Position numbers and translations under genes: made by a program. Below the pieces are notes generated by a model, which was not told the DNA's origin, ran no database searches, and worked only from the letters and a program-made list of their open reading frames with translations. A stretch of DNA of 14,780 bases from an uncultured Brevinema sp. (GTDB lineage Bacteria > Spirochaetota > Brevinematia > Brevinematales > Brevinemataceae), in assembly GCA_947040475.1 (NCBI GenBank), contig CAMRBT010000019.1, forward strand, positions 1 to 14,780, given 5' to 3'. Shown in pieces: positions 7,150 through 14,232 of the stretch (positions within the stretch are counted from its first letter, which is position 1; each line of letters begins with the position of its first letter).

Positions 7150-9532
7150 TTGGAAAGAACTAATTAATGACTTTTTAGACGAAGCATTTTCTTTATTAGA
7201 AAGTCTCGAAGTGAGTTTATTAGACTTAGAAAAAGATCTCACAGAAACAAGTGGAATTGACGTTGTCTTTCGTGTAGCGCATACCATCAAAGGTGGTGCT
7301 GGTTCTGTTGGTTTTGATGATGTTACTAAACTTACCCATATCATGGAAGATGTTTTAGATCTCGTCCGCATGGGTAAATATTCTTTTAATAATGAAGATA
7401 TAACTTTATTACTTGAAGTTAAAGATGAATTATATACCTTATTAAAAGCTCATGAACAAGGAAATACCCATCCTTTTGAAAAAGCAGATTCACTAATCAA
7501 AGCACTAGAAATCATCAAGAACACTGCTATAGGAAAGACTACTGCTGCACCAGCTAACAACACTTCTCAAAAATCAGTAGTAGTAGACGATGAAGGCGAT
7601 ATGCCTTTGGCTATGGATAGTTTACCTCTTGCTGCTCGTTTTGGTCTCACGAATGAACTAGTTTTTAGTCTTCAAGAATCTCTAAACGAGGGAGAGGCTT
7701 TATTATTTATTGAGATACATCTTGATGAAAATTATGACTTAAAAGAAGTTGCTCCTTTTGAGGTTTTAAATATTATTAATAGTTTATCAGAGCCTATTAT
7801 TATGAATCCGTCTCCAGAATCTTTAGATGAAGAATATATGCCTTTTTTAAATGTTGTTATTGCCTCTAATGAAGATCCTTCTTACATTCAAAATAAATTA
7901 TCTCTTGATGAAGTAACTACTAAAGTAATAGTTACACCTCTCACTGCTGAATTATTTGCAGAGATAGAACAAAGTATGGGTGGAGCTCTTACCGATGATT
8001 TTGATACTAATGTAGTAGAAAAAATTGAACCAGTAACTCCAGCTATAAATAAAGAAGTTACAAATACTCCAGCACAAAAATCTACTCCTGAACCTGTTGC
8101 TGAAGACAAAGACAAGCCAGATACTCCTCCTGCTTCAAACAAACCTGAAGAAAAACGAAGCCCTACTCTTAAAGTAGAAAGCTCTCGTATCGATGAGTTA
8201 TTGAACTTATTGGGAGAATTAGTTATTATTCGTTCTGGACTCAATCAATTTGGTTCCGACTTAGAAAAATCAGTTTATAATACTAAATTAAATCTTGGTA
8301 CTTTCTTTTCGTCTGCTGCCTTATTGCCTCTTCATGAAGATCCTGAAACAAACAGAACAAAAAATGAGCAATTTAAAAGTGATTTTTCTGTACTTGATAC
8401 TAGTATGGATCATTATATAGAGTATATTCAACAATTATCTCGTATCTCATCAACATTACAAACTAGAATGATGAACTTAAGAATGATTCCTGTTCAAAAC
8501 GTTTTTTCTCGTTTCACACGATTGGCTAGAGATATTGCTAAAAATATTAATAAAAAAGTAGAATTAGTCATAGAAGGTGGAGAAACTGAGATCGATAAAG
8601 GAATGATTGAAGATCTCTATGATCCTCTCATGCACATGATTAGAAACTCTCTTGATCATGGAATAGAATTACCTGAAGACAGAATTGCTGCTGGCAAAAA
8701 TGAAGTAGGTACTGTTCAATTAAAAGCTTATCAAGAAGGCGATGCTATTTATATAGAAATTACCGATGATGGTAAAGGTATTGATGCTGAAAAAATTGTT
8801 GAAAAAGCTATTTCTAAAGGTTTTATTACCGAATCTCAAGCATCCTCCATGAGTTCTTCAGAAAAATTAGCACTGATCTTCCTTCCTGGATTTTCTACTG
8901 CTGAAGAAGTCTCAAACTTATCTGGTCGTGGTGTAGGTATGGACGTTGTCCATAGAAATATCCAAGAGCTTGGTGGTTCTGCTTTAGTCTTTTCTACAGT
9001 GGGTCTTGGCTCAACTATTCGTATCCAATTACCATTGACTTTAGCTATTATTCAAGGTTTAGTAATCATGATTAAAGAAGTTCATTATATTATTCCTATC
9101 ACCTCTGTTGAAGAAACTATTATTTTAAGTCCTTCTATACTACTCAAATTAGATAATTATTATGCTATTAAATTTAGAGAAAAATTAATTCCTTTGATTT
9201 CATTATCAAAAGTGCTTTATAACATTGACTCTTTTAAAGCAAATAAAATAGATCTATCTCTAGATCTAGATCCCGATATAGATACAGACCCTAGTCAAAA
9301 TATTGAAGAATTAGAGCATGTTTTTTGTATTATTGTACGCTTTGGAACAAGGCAAGTGGGAATTATTGTACCAGAAATTTTAAAAGAACAAGATATTGTT
9401 GTGAAACCATTAGAGCATAGATTAATTGCTAGTCCTGGTATTTCTGCGGCAACTATTGTAGGAAACGGAGAAATTGGATTTATTCTTGATTTGCCACAAA
9501 TTATCCAATACGCTTTCAAAAATCAGAAGTAG
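7142..9532 (+). CDS. cheA: Chemotaxis histidine kinase CheA
   Basis: 796 residues from the ATG at 7142. Domains in order: P1 phosphotransfer (about 1-110, His47 in HTIKGGAGSVGF); P2 CheY/CheB-docking region (about 150-270); an acidic Pro/Lys/Thr linker (about 285-340); P3 dimerisation (about 343-455); P4 ATPase with the N box RNSLDHGIE around Asn502, DDGKGID at 542-548, and GFSTAEEVSNLSGRGVGMD from 583; and the P5 CheW-like domain from about 638. CheA autophosphorylates in response to receptor state and passes phosphate to CheY and CheB. The P3 hairpin is unusual: between GELV (358-361) and RMIP there are about 85 residues, whereas the Thermotoga maritima protein, as I recall it, has about 40. 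A long, partly discontinuous P3 has been described for Treponema denticola CheA. It overlaps cheB by eight bases and is eight bases before cheW. Confidence 0.97.
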   Translation: MDDWKELINDFLDEAFSLLESLEVSLLDLEKDLTETSGIDVVFRVAHTIKGGAGSVGFDDVTKLTHIMEDVLDLVRMGKYSFNNEDITLLLEVKDELYTLLKAHEQGNTHPFEKADSLIKALEIIKNTAIGKTTAAPANNTSQKSVVVDDEGDMPLAMDSLPLAARFGLTNELVFSLQESLNEGEALLFIEIHLDENYDLKEVAPFEVLNIINSLSEPIIMNPSPESLDEEYMPFLNVVIASNEDPSYIQNKLSLDEVTTKVIVTPLTAELFAEIEQSMGGALTDDFDTNVVEKIEPVTPAINKEVTNTPAQKSTPEPVAEDKDKPDTPPASNKPEEKRSPTLKVESSRIDELLNLLGELVIIRSGLNQFGSDLEKSVYNTKLNLGTFFSSAALLPLHEDPETNRTKNEQFKSDFSVLDTSMDHYIEYIQQLSRISSTLQTRMMNLRMIPVQNVFSRFTRLARDIAKNINKKVELVIEGGETEIDKGMIEDLYDPLMHMIRNSLDHGIELPEDRIAAGKNEVGTVQLKAYQEGDAIYIEITDDGKGIDAEKIVEKAISKGFITESQASSMSSSEKLALIFLPGFSTAEEVSNLSGRGVGMDVVHRNIQELGGSALVFSTVGLGSTIRIQLPLTLAIIQGLVIMIKEVHYIIPITSVEETIILSPSILLKLDNYYAIKFREKLIPLISLSKVLYNIDSFKANKIDLSLDLDPDIDTDPSQNIEELEHVFCIIVRFGTRQVGIIVPEILKEQDIVVKPLEHRLIASPGISAATIVGNGEIGFILDLPQIIQYAFKNQK

Positions 9533-9540
9533 AGGAAATT

Positions 9541-10062
9541 ATGTCAATAGAAATGGAAATAACACAAGATACAGAAAACGCTAATATTAATATACTATTT
9601 AGCACTATTACCTTTGGTATTAATGACAAGACATACGCTCTAAATATTTTAAATATCAGAGATATTATCATGGGTAAAAAAATATATAGGATTCCTAATT
9701 CTGACCCCATCTTAATGGGCGTTACCAATATTAGGGGTGAAATTCTTCCTGTATATTCTTTAAAAAATATTCTTGGATTAGAAGAAACTATGTCTACAGA
9801 AAAGCACCCTATATTAATAAATTGTCAAGATGATGAGTATTTGATAATTATTAAATATGATTCTTATTTGTTTGCTATTAATGTAGATTATATTGATAAA
9901 AATATTGGTGTAACTACAGAAAATTATAATCCTGTGGATTATATGAGTGATTGGACAGAAAATCCTATTTTTTCAGGGATTATTATTGATGAAAAAGATA
10001 ATATTTTAATTATTGATGTCCCCTCTCTTATCGATGTATTAATTAAAAATTTAATAAAGTAA
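9541..10062 (+). CDS. cheW: Chemotaxis coupling protein CheW
   Basis: 173 residues forming a single CheW domain that links CheA to chemoreceptors in the signalling array. The N-terminal strand FGINDKTYALNI, the following IRDIIMGKKIYRIPNS, and the hallmark GVTNIRGEILPVYSLKNILG region (about residues 60-79) are clear, as is the final FSGIIIDEKDNILIIDV segment. About 20 polar residues precede the domain. There is no C-terminal CheR-like domain, unlike the CheW-CheR-like fusion in the corresponding Treponema denticola operon; here a separate, complete cheR lies upstream. AGAGGA overlaps the cheA stop and ends four bases before the ATG, so translation is probably coupled. Confidence 0.95.
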   Translation: MSIEMEITQDTENANINILFSTITFGINDKTYALNILNIRDIIMGKKIYRIPNSDPILMGVTNIRGEILPVYSLKNILGLEETMSTEKHPILINCQDDEYLIIIKYDSYLFAINVDYIDKNIGVTTENYNPVDYMSDWTENPIFSGIIIDEKDNILIIDVPSLIDVLIKNLIK

Positions 10063-10080
10063 AAATTTCAGCGCCGTAAC

Positions 10081-10109
10081 TTGAATTATTAAGAATAAGT
10101 ATATATAAT
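10081..10109 (+). promoter_or_regulatory. Internal promoter for cheX-cheY
   Basis: TTGAAT at 10081-10086, a 17-base spacer and a perfect TATAAT at 10104-10109. The predicted transcript would begin near 10116 and have a leader of about 28 bases ending in the strong site GGAGGA before the cheX ATG. It lies in the only sizeable gap (81 bases) between the cheA-cheW block and cheX. No terminator hairpin is visible after cheW, so read-through from upstream is also likely. Confidence 0.75.
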
Positions 10110-10143
10110 ACTTTTATAGTTATTAAAAAAATTTGGAGGAATC

Positions 10144-10605
10144 ATGTTAATTGATTATATCAACCCTTTCGTAGAATCTGCATTCGAAATTATGAGTGAG
10201 ATTTTAAACACACCTATTTCACGTAAGCAATTACAAATCAAAAAGCTTGGTGAAGGAATGAAAGGACTTACCGTTATCATTGGGGTAACAGGAGCAGTTT
10301 ATGGTCGTATTGTTTTTGATATGACAGAACAAACAGCCTTAGCCCTTGCTGGTAAATTGAATGAAGAACACTTTACTGAAGTCAATGAGCTTGTAAGAGG
10401 TACTATCAGTGAAATTGGTAATATGGTTACCGCTCGTGCCGTTACCAAATTATCAAAAGAAGGAAAGTCTTTTAACTTTAGCCCACCAACACTTATCTTA
10501 GGTAATCATATGTCCATATTCGAAAGTGATAACATAGAAGCTTTAATTATACCTGTTGATACCACCTTAGGTATTATAGATATTAATATTGCGTTAAAAG
10601 CCTAA
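10144..10605 (+). CDS. cheX: CheY-phosphate phosphatase CheX
   Basis: 153 residues, full length for CheX, which dephosphorylates CheY-P to end the signal and takes the place of CheZ in spirochaetes and Thermotoga. The catalytic Glu-x-x-Asn signature is visible as Glu90 and Asn93 in GTISEIGNMVTA, on the expected long helix, preceded by ELVRG. The N-terminal half has the usual YINPFVESAFEIM helix and the GVTGAVYGRIVFDM strand pair. The start is fixed by GGAGGA three bases upstream. It stands just after a strong internal promoter and 28 bases before cheY, so kinase output regulator and its phosphatase can be made independently of the receptor-array proteins. Confidence 0.94.
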   Translation: MLIDYINPFVESAFEIMSEILNTPISRKQLQIKKLGEGMKGLTVIIGVTGAVYGRIVFDMTEQTALALAGKLNEEHFTEVNELVRGTISEIGNMVTARAVTKLSKEGKSFNFSPPTLILGNHMSIFESDNIEALIIPVDTTLGIIDINIALKA

Positions 10606-10633
10606 GACTACCAAATTAAACAGAGGAGTAAAT

Positions 10634-11056
10634 ATGAAAATTTTTTTCAATGAAGATGGATTGCCTACAGGATTGATGAAATCCGGTCAACATGTTGGCG
10701 TACTCTGTGTTGATGATTCAAAATTTATTCTAAAACAATTATCACAGATTTTTGTTTCTAGAGAATTTGCTGTCATTGATACTGCTGAGAATGGAGCAGA
10801 AGCTCTTGTTAAATATAAAGAAAATCAAGAAAAGATTCATCTAATAACATTAGATATTACCATGCCAGAAATGGATGGATTAACAGCTCTAAAAAAATTA
10901 AAAGAGCTTAATCCAGACGTAAATGTTATTATGGTTACCGCTCTTGGTACTGCTGATACTGTAAAAGAAGCTATTAAACTTGGTGCTAAAGGGTATATTG
11001 TTAAACCTTTAGATAGAGGTAAGGTTTTAGAGCGTATTGGTAAAATTTTTGGATAA
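10634..11056 (+). CDS. cheY: Chemotaxis response regulator CheY
   Basis: 140 residues, one receiver domain. Phosphorylated CheY binds the flagellar motor switch. Asp27-Asp28 (metal binding), phospho-acceptor Asp74 (LDITMPEMDG), Thr102 (VTALG) and Lys124 (VKPLD) are all present, so it should be active. About 20 residues (MKIFFNEDGLPTG...) precede the first strand VGVLCVDDS, longer than in enteric CheY. The start is supported by AGAGGAG five bases upstream, so the extension is probably real. Its place directly after cheX matches the motor-acting CheY of other spirochaetes. No output domain is attached. Confidence 0.95.
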   Translation: MKIFFNEDGLPTGLMKSGQHVGVLCVDDSKFILKQLSQIFVSREFAVIDTAENGAEALVKYKENQEKIHLITLDITMPEMDGLTALKKLKELNPDVNVIMVTALGTADTVKEAIKLGAKGYIVKPLDRGKVLERIGKIFG

Positions 11057-11069
11057 TACTTGTAATTTT

Positions 11070-11936
11070 ATGATTCTATCAACTCACAAGATAATACTAG
11101 ATACTTGCAATAAATATATTAAAAAAATACTTATTATTATTTTTTTATGTTTAAATCTTGTCACATGTACTGTCAATCAGAATTTTGATAAATTATATTC
11201 TAATCAAGAATATCACAAAGCTTACAATCTACTTAAAAATAAAGGAAACGACAATTCTCTTTCTTACCAAGAGAGAGAATTGAAAGTTTTATTACATCTT
11301 GCAATATCAGATGTTACTACTTTTTTACCTTTATTAGATGATGCTTTGTTAAAAAGTGTTCCTAAAACAATGACTAATTGGCACTCGCTTTCTCGTTCTT
11401 GGATAAAGTTTTTATCAGCTGAAACTGATATTGATTATCAGAATGTTTTGGTAACTCTTCCTCGTATTCCTTTTCAAGAAAAAAAAACAGAGCAATTACG
11501 TCTTATTATTCAAACGCATTCTCTATCCCGATTAAAAAGATATCAAGAAGCTCTCGCCTATCTCAATGCTAGTAAGCTTACAGATAGTAGTTCAGATTTA
11601 ATGTATATCCAAGGGATTGCTTTGCAAAACCTAAATCAAATAGAATATGCTAAAAAATCATTCGAGCATCTTATTAATATAAGTAGCAATAAAAAATTAA
11701 AATCTCTTAGTTATTTTCATCTAGGAAATATTTTTGTTCAAGAAAATAAACTTGAACAGGCTCAACAATATTATATGCAAGCATGGGATTTAAATCCTTA
11801 TCAAGCTGATTTAAATTTTCAACTTGGTAAAATTCTTCAAAAAAAGGCTTATGGTGATCTACATTATCGTTATTATAGAGCCTCTTTAAGACTAAACGAA
11901 AATCTTGCCGAAGCATGGTATTATTTAAATATCTAA
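11070..11936 (+). CDS. TPR-repeat protein, membrane-anchored or lipoprotein
   Basis: 288 residues from the ATG at 11070, which is 13 bases after the cheY stop. No ribosome binding site precedes it, so reinitiation by ribosomes leaving cheY is plausible and the exact start is uncertain. Near residues 17-34 a Lys-Lys pair leads into a hydrophobic segment ending LNLVTC; this could be a lipoprotein signal with Cys after Thr (an uncommon -1 residue) or an uncleaved anchor. The C-terminal half (about 150-285) is made of helix pairs with TPR spacing and residues, clearest in YFHLGNIFVQENKLEQAQQYY and the following LNPYQADLNFQLGKI stretch. TPR domains bind proteins, but no partner is evident. The gene may be co-transcribed with cheX-cheY. 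Confidence 0.75.
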   Translation: MILSTHKIILDTCNKYIKKILIIIFLCLNLVTCTVNQNFDKLYSNQEYHKAYNLLKNKGNDNSLSYQERELKVLLHLAISDVTTFLPLLDDALLKSVPKTMTNWHSLSRSWIKFLSAETDIDYQNVLVTLPRIPFQEKKTEQLRLIIQTHSLSRLKRYQEALAYLNASKLTDSSSDLMYIQGIALQNLNQIEYAKKSFEHLINISSNKKLKSLSYFHLGNIFVQENKLEQAQQYYMQAWDLNPYQADLNFQLGKILQKKAYGDLHYRYYRASLRLNENLAEAWYYLNI

Positions 11937-11954
11937 TATTAAAGATATAAGCTA

Positions 11955-11983
11955 TTGAATTCGATAATATAAAGTATCTTAAT
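11955..11983 (+). promoter_or_regulatory. Weak candidate promoter for the small lipoprotein gene
   Basis: TTGAAT at 11955-11960 is 17 bases from CTTAAT at 11978-11983. The -35 matches the hexamer used by cheX and the 12991 gene, but the -10 is poor and the DNA is AT-rich, so chance is possible. Transcription would start only about 13 bases before the ATG. Confidence 0.3.
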
Positions 11984-12002
11984 ATCTTATAAAGGTGTAA
12001 TA

Positions 12003-12485
12003 ATGAATAGAATTTTATTCCTTGTAGGAATATTTCTTTTACTAACAAATTGTACACAGAATTTTGTCTCTTATATTAAGACTCCTTCTTCACTGCCTCT
12101 CATATCTCTAGATGATATGTTGCTTGAAGTTGGTATGGCAAATCCTTCTAATATAGTTTCAAAAGCACCTGTGGTAAACACTAATTATCCTACTGGTACT
12201 TTAGCAGAAAAACGCCAAACTTTTCAACAATCATTCCATACAAAGCAAGTTGTTAAAAATTCTACTTTTACTGTTACCAATAACACTAAAAATTATTTAT
12301 TTTCATCACCTTATTTTTCTAGTACTGGAATTATTTATCAAGCCGACCAAAGTATTCCTAAACAAGGTGAATTAACTTTTACTATTCTTGAAGAATCCGG
12401 TCAAATTAAAATTCGTCTTTACTCTCCAGAAGGTATTCTCCAATCAGAAGAGACTTGGTTTGTTGAAGTAATTGCTGAAAATTAA
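12003..12485 (+). CDS. Small lipoprotein of unknown function
   Basis: 160 residues. The N-terminus MNRILFLVGIFLLLTNC is a lipoprotein signal peptide with the modified Cys at residue 17; the Leu-Thr-Asn-Cys lipobox is of the relaxed type tolerated in spirochaetes. Residues 20-80 are polar and Pro/Ser/Thr-rich. The C-terminal part (about 80-158) alternates short strands (FTVTNNTKNYLF, GELTFTILEE, IKIRLYSPEG, TWFVEVIAE), suggesting a compact beta domain. AAAGGTG lies five bases before the ATG. A bidirectional terminator follows 19 bases after the stop. I do not recognise the family. It may share a transcript with the TPR gene 66 bases upstream. Confidence 0.75.
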   Translation: MNRILFLVGIFLLLTNCTQNFVSYIKTPSSLPLISLDDMLLEVGMANPSNIVSKAPVVNTNYPTGTLAEKRQTFQQSFHTKQVVKNSTFTVTNNTKNYLFSSPYFSSTGIIYQADQSIPKQGELTFTILEESGQIKIRLYSPEGILQSEETWFVEVIAEN

Positions 12486-12503
12486 AATATTTTTTTATTA
12501 AAC

Positions 12504-12538
12504 AAAAAAAACACTCACTTAATTAGTGAGTGTTTTTT
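12504..12538. terminator. Bidirectional rho-independent terminator
   Basis: Stem ACACTCACT (12511-12519) pairs with AGTGAGTGT (12525-12533) around a TAATT loop, with an A run before it and a T run after it. It lies between convergent genes, the lipoprotein ending at 12485 and the secreted protein ending at 12554, so it can stop transcription from both sides. Confidence 0.9.
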
Positions 12539-12553
12539 ATTTATCTTTATAGA

Positions 12554-12991
12554 TTATTTTAATTTTGCTGTAGCTTTTGCAACAAGTGCAGTAACTGTTT
12601 GTGCAACATTAGCTTTTGAAGCTGATGAAATAACATCGACTCCTTTTGCTACTGGAGGTACTGCTCCTCTTTTGAAGGTATGTAGATAGATAGAATTAGC
12701 ATTTTTAGCAATATAAGCTCTTAATTCATCACTCCAAGGTTGACCTTTCAAAGCTCCCTCTCCATAAACAGTTAATGTTCCTGCTGCTGGTGCAACAAAT
12801 TTGTCTGGTGTTACCACGGTTACGTGATATCCTGCGTCTGCCATTTTTTGTGCAAATTGTGTAAACACATCAGTTTTGAAAGGTGTTTCAAAACGTGCCA
12901 CAACAATTTTTTTAGCAGCATTTGCATCTCCATATTCTTGTCCTGAAATAAGAACAGGAAACAATAACATCATAAATAAGATTTTTCTCAT
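12554..12991 (-). CDS. Small secreted alpha/beta protein of unknown function (copy 1)
   Basis: 145 residues from the ATG at 12991; an earlier in-frame ATG at 13048 is rejected because it lies in the promoter, while 12991 has AAGGAG nine bases upstream. A Sec signal peptide (MRKILFMMLLFPVLISG) is probably cleaved before QEYGD, leaving a mature protein of about 128 residues in the periplasm or outside. The mature part alternates strands and helices: KKIVVARFE, a helix, YHVTVVTP, GTLTVYGEG, a helix, SIYLHTF, VDVISSAS, and a long C-terminal helix, like a small flavodoxin- or Rossmann-type fold. No cofactor-binding or catalytic motif is obvious. Conserved with its neighbour are ARFETPFK, TVYGEGAL and PPVAKGVDVIS. 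It has its own promoter and terminator and uses somewhat more GC-rich codons than nearby genes, consistent with high expression. Confidence 0.85.
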   Translation of the reverse strand: MRKILFMMLLFPVLISGQEYGDANAAKKIVVARFETPFKTDVFTQFAQKMADAGYHVTVVTPDKFVAPAAGTLTVYGEGALKGQPWSDELRAYIAKNANSIYLHTFKRGAVPPVAKGVDVISSASKANVAQTVTALVAKATAKLK

Positions 12992-13019
12992 AATATAACT
13001 CCTTAGTATATATAAATAT

Positions 13020-13048
13020 ATTATATCATAGATTTGATCTCCATTCAA
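13020..13048 (-). promoter_or_regulatory. Promoter of secreted-protein copy 1
   Basis: Read on the minus strand: TTGAAT (complement of 13043-13048), 17 bases, then perfect TATAAT (complement of 13020-13025). The start would be near 13013, giving a leader of about 22 bases that contains AAGGAG. Confidence 0.8.
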
Positions 13049-13070
13049 TACCTATTTTTATTTATAAAAA

Positions 13071-13099
13071 AAACTCACTTAATTAGTGAGTTTTTTTTT
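13071..13099 (-). terminator. Rho-independent terminator of secreted-protein copy 2
   Basis: AAACTCACT (13071-13079), loop TAATT, AGTGAGTTT (13085-13093), flanked by A and T runs. It follows the stop of the 13113-13553 gene by 20 bases on the minus strand and shares its core with the hairpin at 12511-12533. It also isolates the promoter of copy 1 from upstream transcription. Confidence 0.85.
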
Positions 13100-13112
13100 G
13101 ATTTTTATAGGA

Positions 13113-13553
13113 TTATTTTAATTTTGCCATTGCTCTTGATACAAGATTTTTAACAGTCTGTTCAACGTTATTATCAGTCGATGCCGCTGAAATAACATCA
13201 ACCCCTTTTGCCACTGGAGGGAGACCATCTACTTTACAAGTGTGTACATAAATAGCATCTATATTTTTAGAGATATACTCTCTTAAAACATCATCCCAAG
13301 GTTTTCCTCTCAAAGCTCCTTCTCCATAAACAGTAAGTGTCCCTATTGGTGGGCTAACAAATTTATCTGGTGTTATCACGGTTACATGATACCCAGCATC
13401 TGCCATCTTCTGTCCAAATTGAGCAAAAACTTTGTTTTTAAAAGGTGTTTCAAAACGTGCTACAATGACTTTTTTTCTTGCATTTATATCCCCGTACTCC
13501 TGTGCCGAAATAATAGCAGGAAATAATAGTATCATAAATAATAAATTTTTCAT
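13113..13553 (-). CDS. Small secreted alpha/beta protein of unknown function (copy 2)
   Basis: 146 residues; paralogue of the 12554-12991 product, about 70% identical with one single-residue gap. The signal peptide MKNLLFMILLFPAIISA is probably cleaved before QEYGD. The same strand/helix order is seen, with VIVARFETPFK, TVYGEGALRG and PPVAKGVDVIS retained. Differences cluster at the loop after the third strand (SPPIG versus APAAG), around KVDG and in the C-terminal helix, and a Cys appears in YVHTCK where the other copy has Phe. AAGGAG is nine bases before the ATG, and a promoter with TATAAT precedes it. I do not recognise the family; periplasmic or surface location is inferred from the signal peptide. 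Confidence 0.85.
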   Translation of the reverse strand: MKNLLFMILLFPAIISAQEYGDINARKKVIVARFETPFKNKVFAQFGQKMADAGYHVTVITPDKFVSPPIGTLTVYGEGALRGKPWDDVLREYISKNIDAIYVHTCKVDGLPPVAKGVDVISAASTDNNVEQTVKNLVSRAMAKLK

Positions 13554-13577
13554 AGTGTGAGACTCCTTATTGTATAT

Positions 13578-13606
13578 ATTATATATTATCGTTCTAAATG
13601 ATACAA
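13578..13606 (-). promoter_or_regulatory. Promoter of secreted-protein copy 2
   Basis: On the minus strand: TTGTAT (complement of 13601-13606), 17 bases, TATAAT (complement of 13578-13583). Transcription would begin near 13571, with a leader of about 18 bases carrying AAGGAG. It lies in the gap after yqeK, where no terminator is visible, so some read-through from yqeK is possible. Confidence 0.75.
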
Positions 13607-13623
13607 GATTTAGATATTTTTAT

Positions 13624-14232
13624 TTATTCTTCTTTTAATAAATAATGATAAAAATTAATGCTATGATTATCTATTTTTTTATCTTGATGAATAGTACGAC
13701 AAACTTTGCTTTTAACTACTTCTCTCAAAGCTCTATTCAAGTTTTGGGGAATAAATTGTTGGATATGATCAATTTTGTGGGGACGCCCTGGTTCTATATA
13801 ATCGGCTAAAAATAGTATTGCCCCAATTTTATTAGTCAAAAAATTTGTTGAGCCTGTCGTGTGATAATAAATAGCTTGGATAATATCTTCATCGTGAATA
13901 TTAAAAAAGTGAGATACCATCCAAGATCCAACGATAGCATGATACGCAGAAGGAATAGCCTCACCCAAATCAATATTATAAATCAAAGCATATTGTGCCA
14001 ACTCATCACTAGTCATTCCTTTAGCAAAATCATGGAAAATAGCTGCAATAGTAATCTTCTCTTTATCAGCAATATCAAACTTTTTCGCAAGTATTAAGGC
14101 TGTATCTAAAACCCTCAGAACATGATCATAACGTTTTTGGGGAAGGAGTTTTTTTGATAAAAGTGTTATTGCCTGCTGTGAATACATCATATCAGGACTT
14201 AGTAATTGTTGATATCGTTCTATTTTAGACAT
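13624..14232 (-). CDS. yqeK: YqeK-like HD-domain symmetrical Ap4A hydrolase
   Basis: 202 residues, about the family length. YqeK proteins are HD-domain hydrolases that split diadenosine tetraphosphate into two ADP. The metal and active-site ligands can be read: His37 in RYDHVLRV, His67-Asp68 in FHDFAKG, His98 in AYHAIVGSW, His124 in YYHTTGS, and Asp144 in FLADYIEPGR, which is a strong family signature. The start is supported by AGAGGGGG upstream and by the TAATG junction, which overlaps the preceding glycosyltransferase stop by one base, so translation is coupled. The common neighbours nadD and rsfS are not next to it in this window. Confidence 0.93.
   Translation of the reverse strand: MSKIERYQQLLSPDMMYSQQAITLLSKKLLPQKRYDHVLRVLDTALILAKKFDIADKEKITIAAIFHDFAKGMTSDELAQYALIYNIDLGEAIPSAYHAIVGSWMVSHFFNIHDEDIIQAIYYHTTGSTNFLTNKIGAILFLADYIEPGRPHKIDHIQQFIPQNLNRALREVVKSKVCRTIHQDKKIDNHSINFYHYLLKEE

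Larger units (their letters stand above)
12511..13606 (-). repeat. Tandem duplication of a promoter-gene-terminator unit
   Basis: Two successive minus-strand units (about 13048-12511 and 13606-13071) each hold a TATAAT-type promoter, a short leader with AAGGAG, a 145-146 codon secreted-protein gene and a hairpin with the same core (ACTCACT, loop TAATT, AGTGAGT). The products are about 70% identical by eye. Matching terminators argue that whole units were copied, not only the coding sequence. Confidence 0.75.

Noticed and set aside
6228..8244. Long minus-strand open frames opposite cheB and cheA
   Set aside because: They lack binding sites and protein-like composition and lie opposite clearly conserved genes, so they are shadows.
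10068..10090. Possible terminator between cheW and cheX
   Set aside because: Pairing of the TTTCA and TGAA arms is short and bulged, and no T run follows.
11037..11069. TTG start for the TPR gene inside cheY
   Set aside because: It overlaps the end of cheY, has no binding site and adds an unlikely sequence before the signal-like segment.
11118..11120. Second possible ATT start (ATT AAA AAA) in the TPR gene
   Set aside because: It would give a neat Lys-Lys signal peptide, but nothing like a ribosome binding site precedes it, and an in-frame ATG lies upstream at 11070.
12992..13048. Earlier in-frame ATG for secreted-protein copy 1
   Set aside because: It would place the -10 and binding site inside the coding region and hide the signal peptide behind 19 residues; the paralogue starts at the equivalent of 12991.
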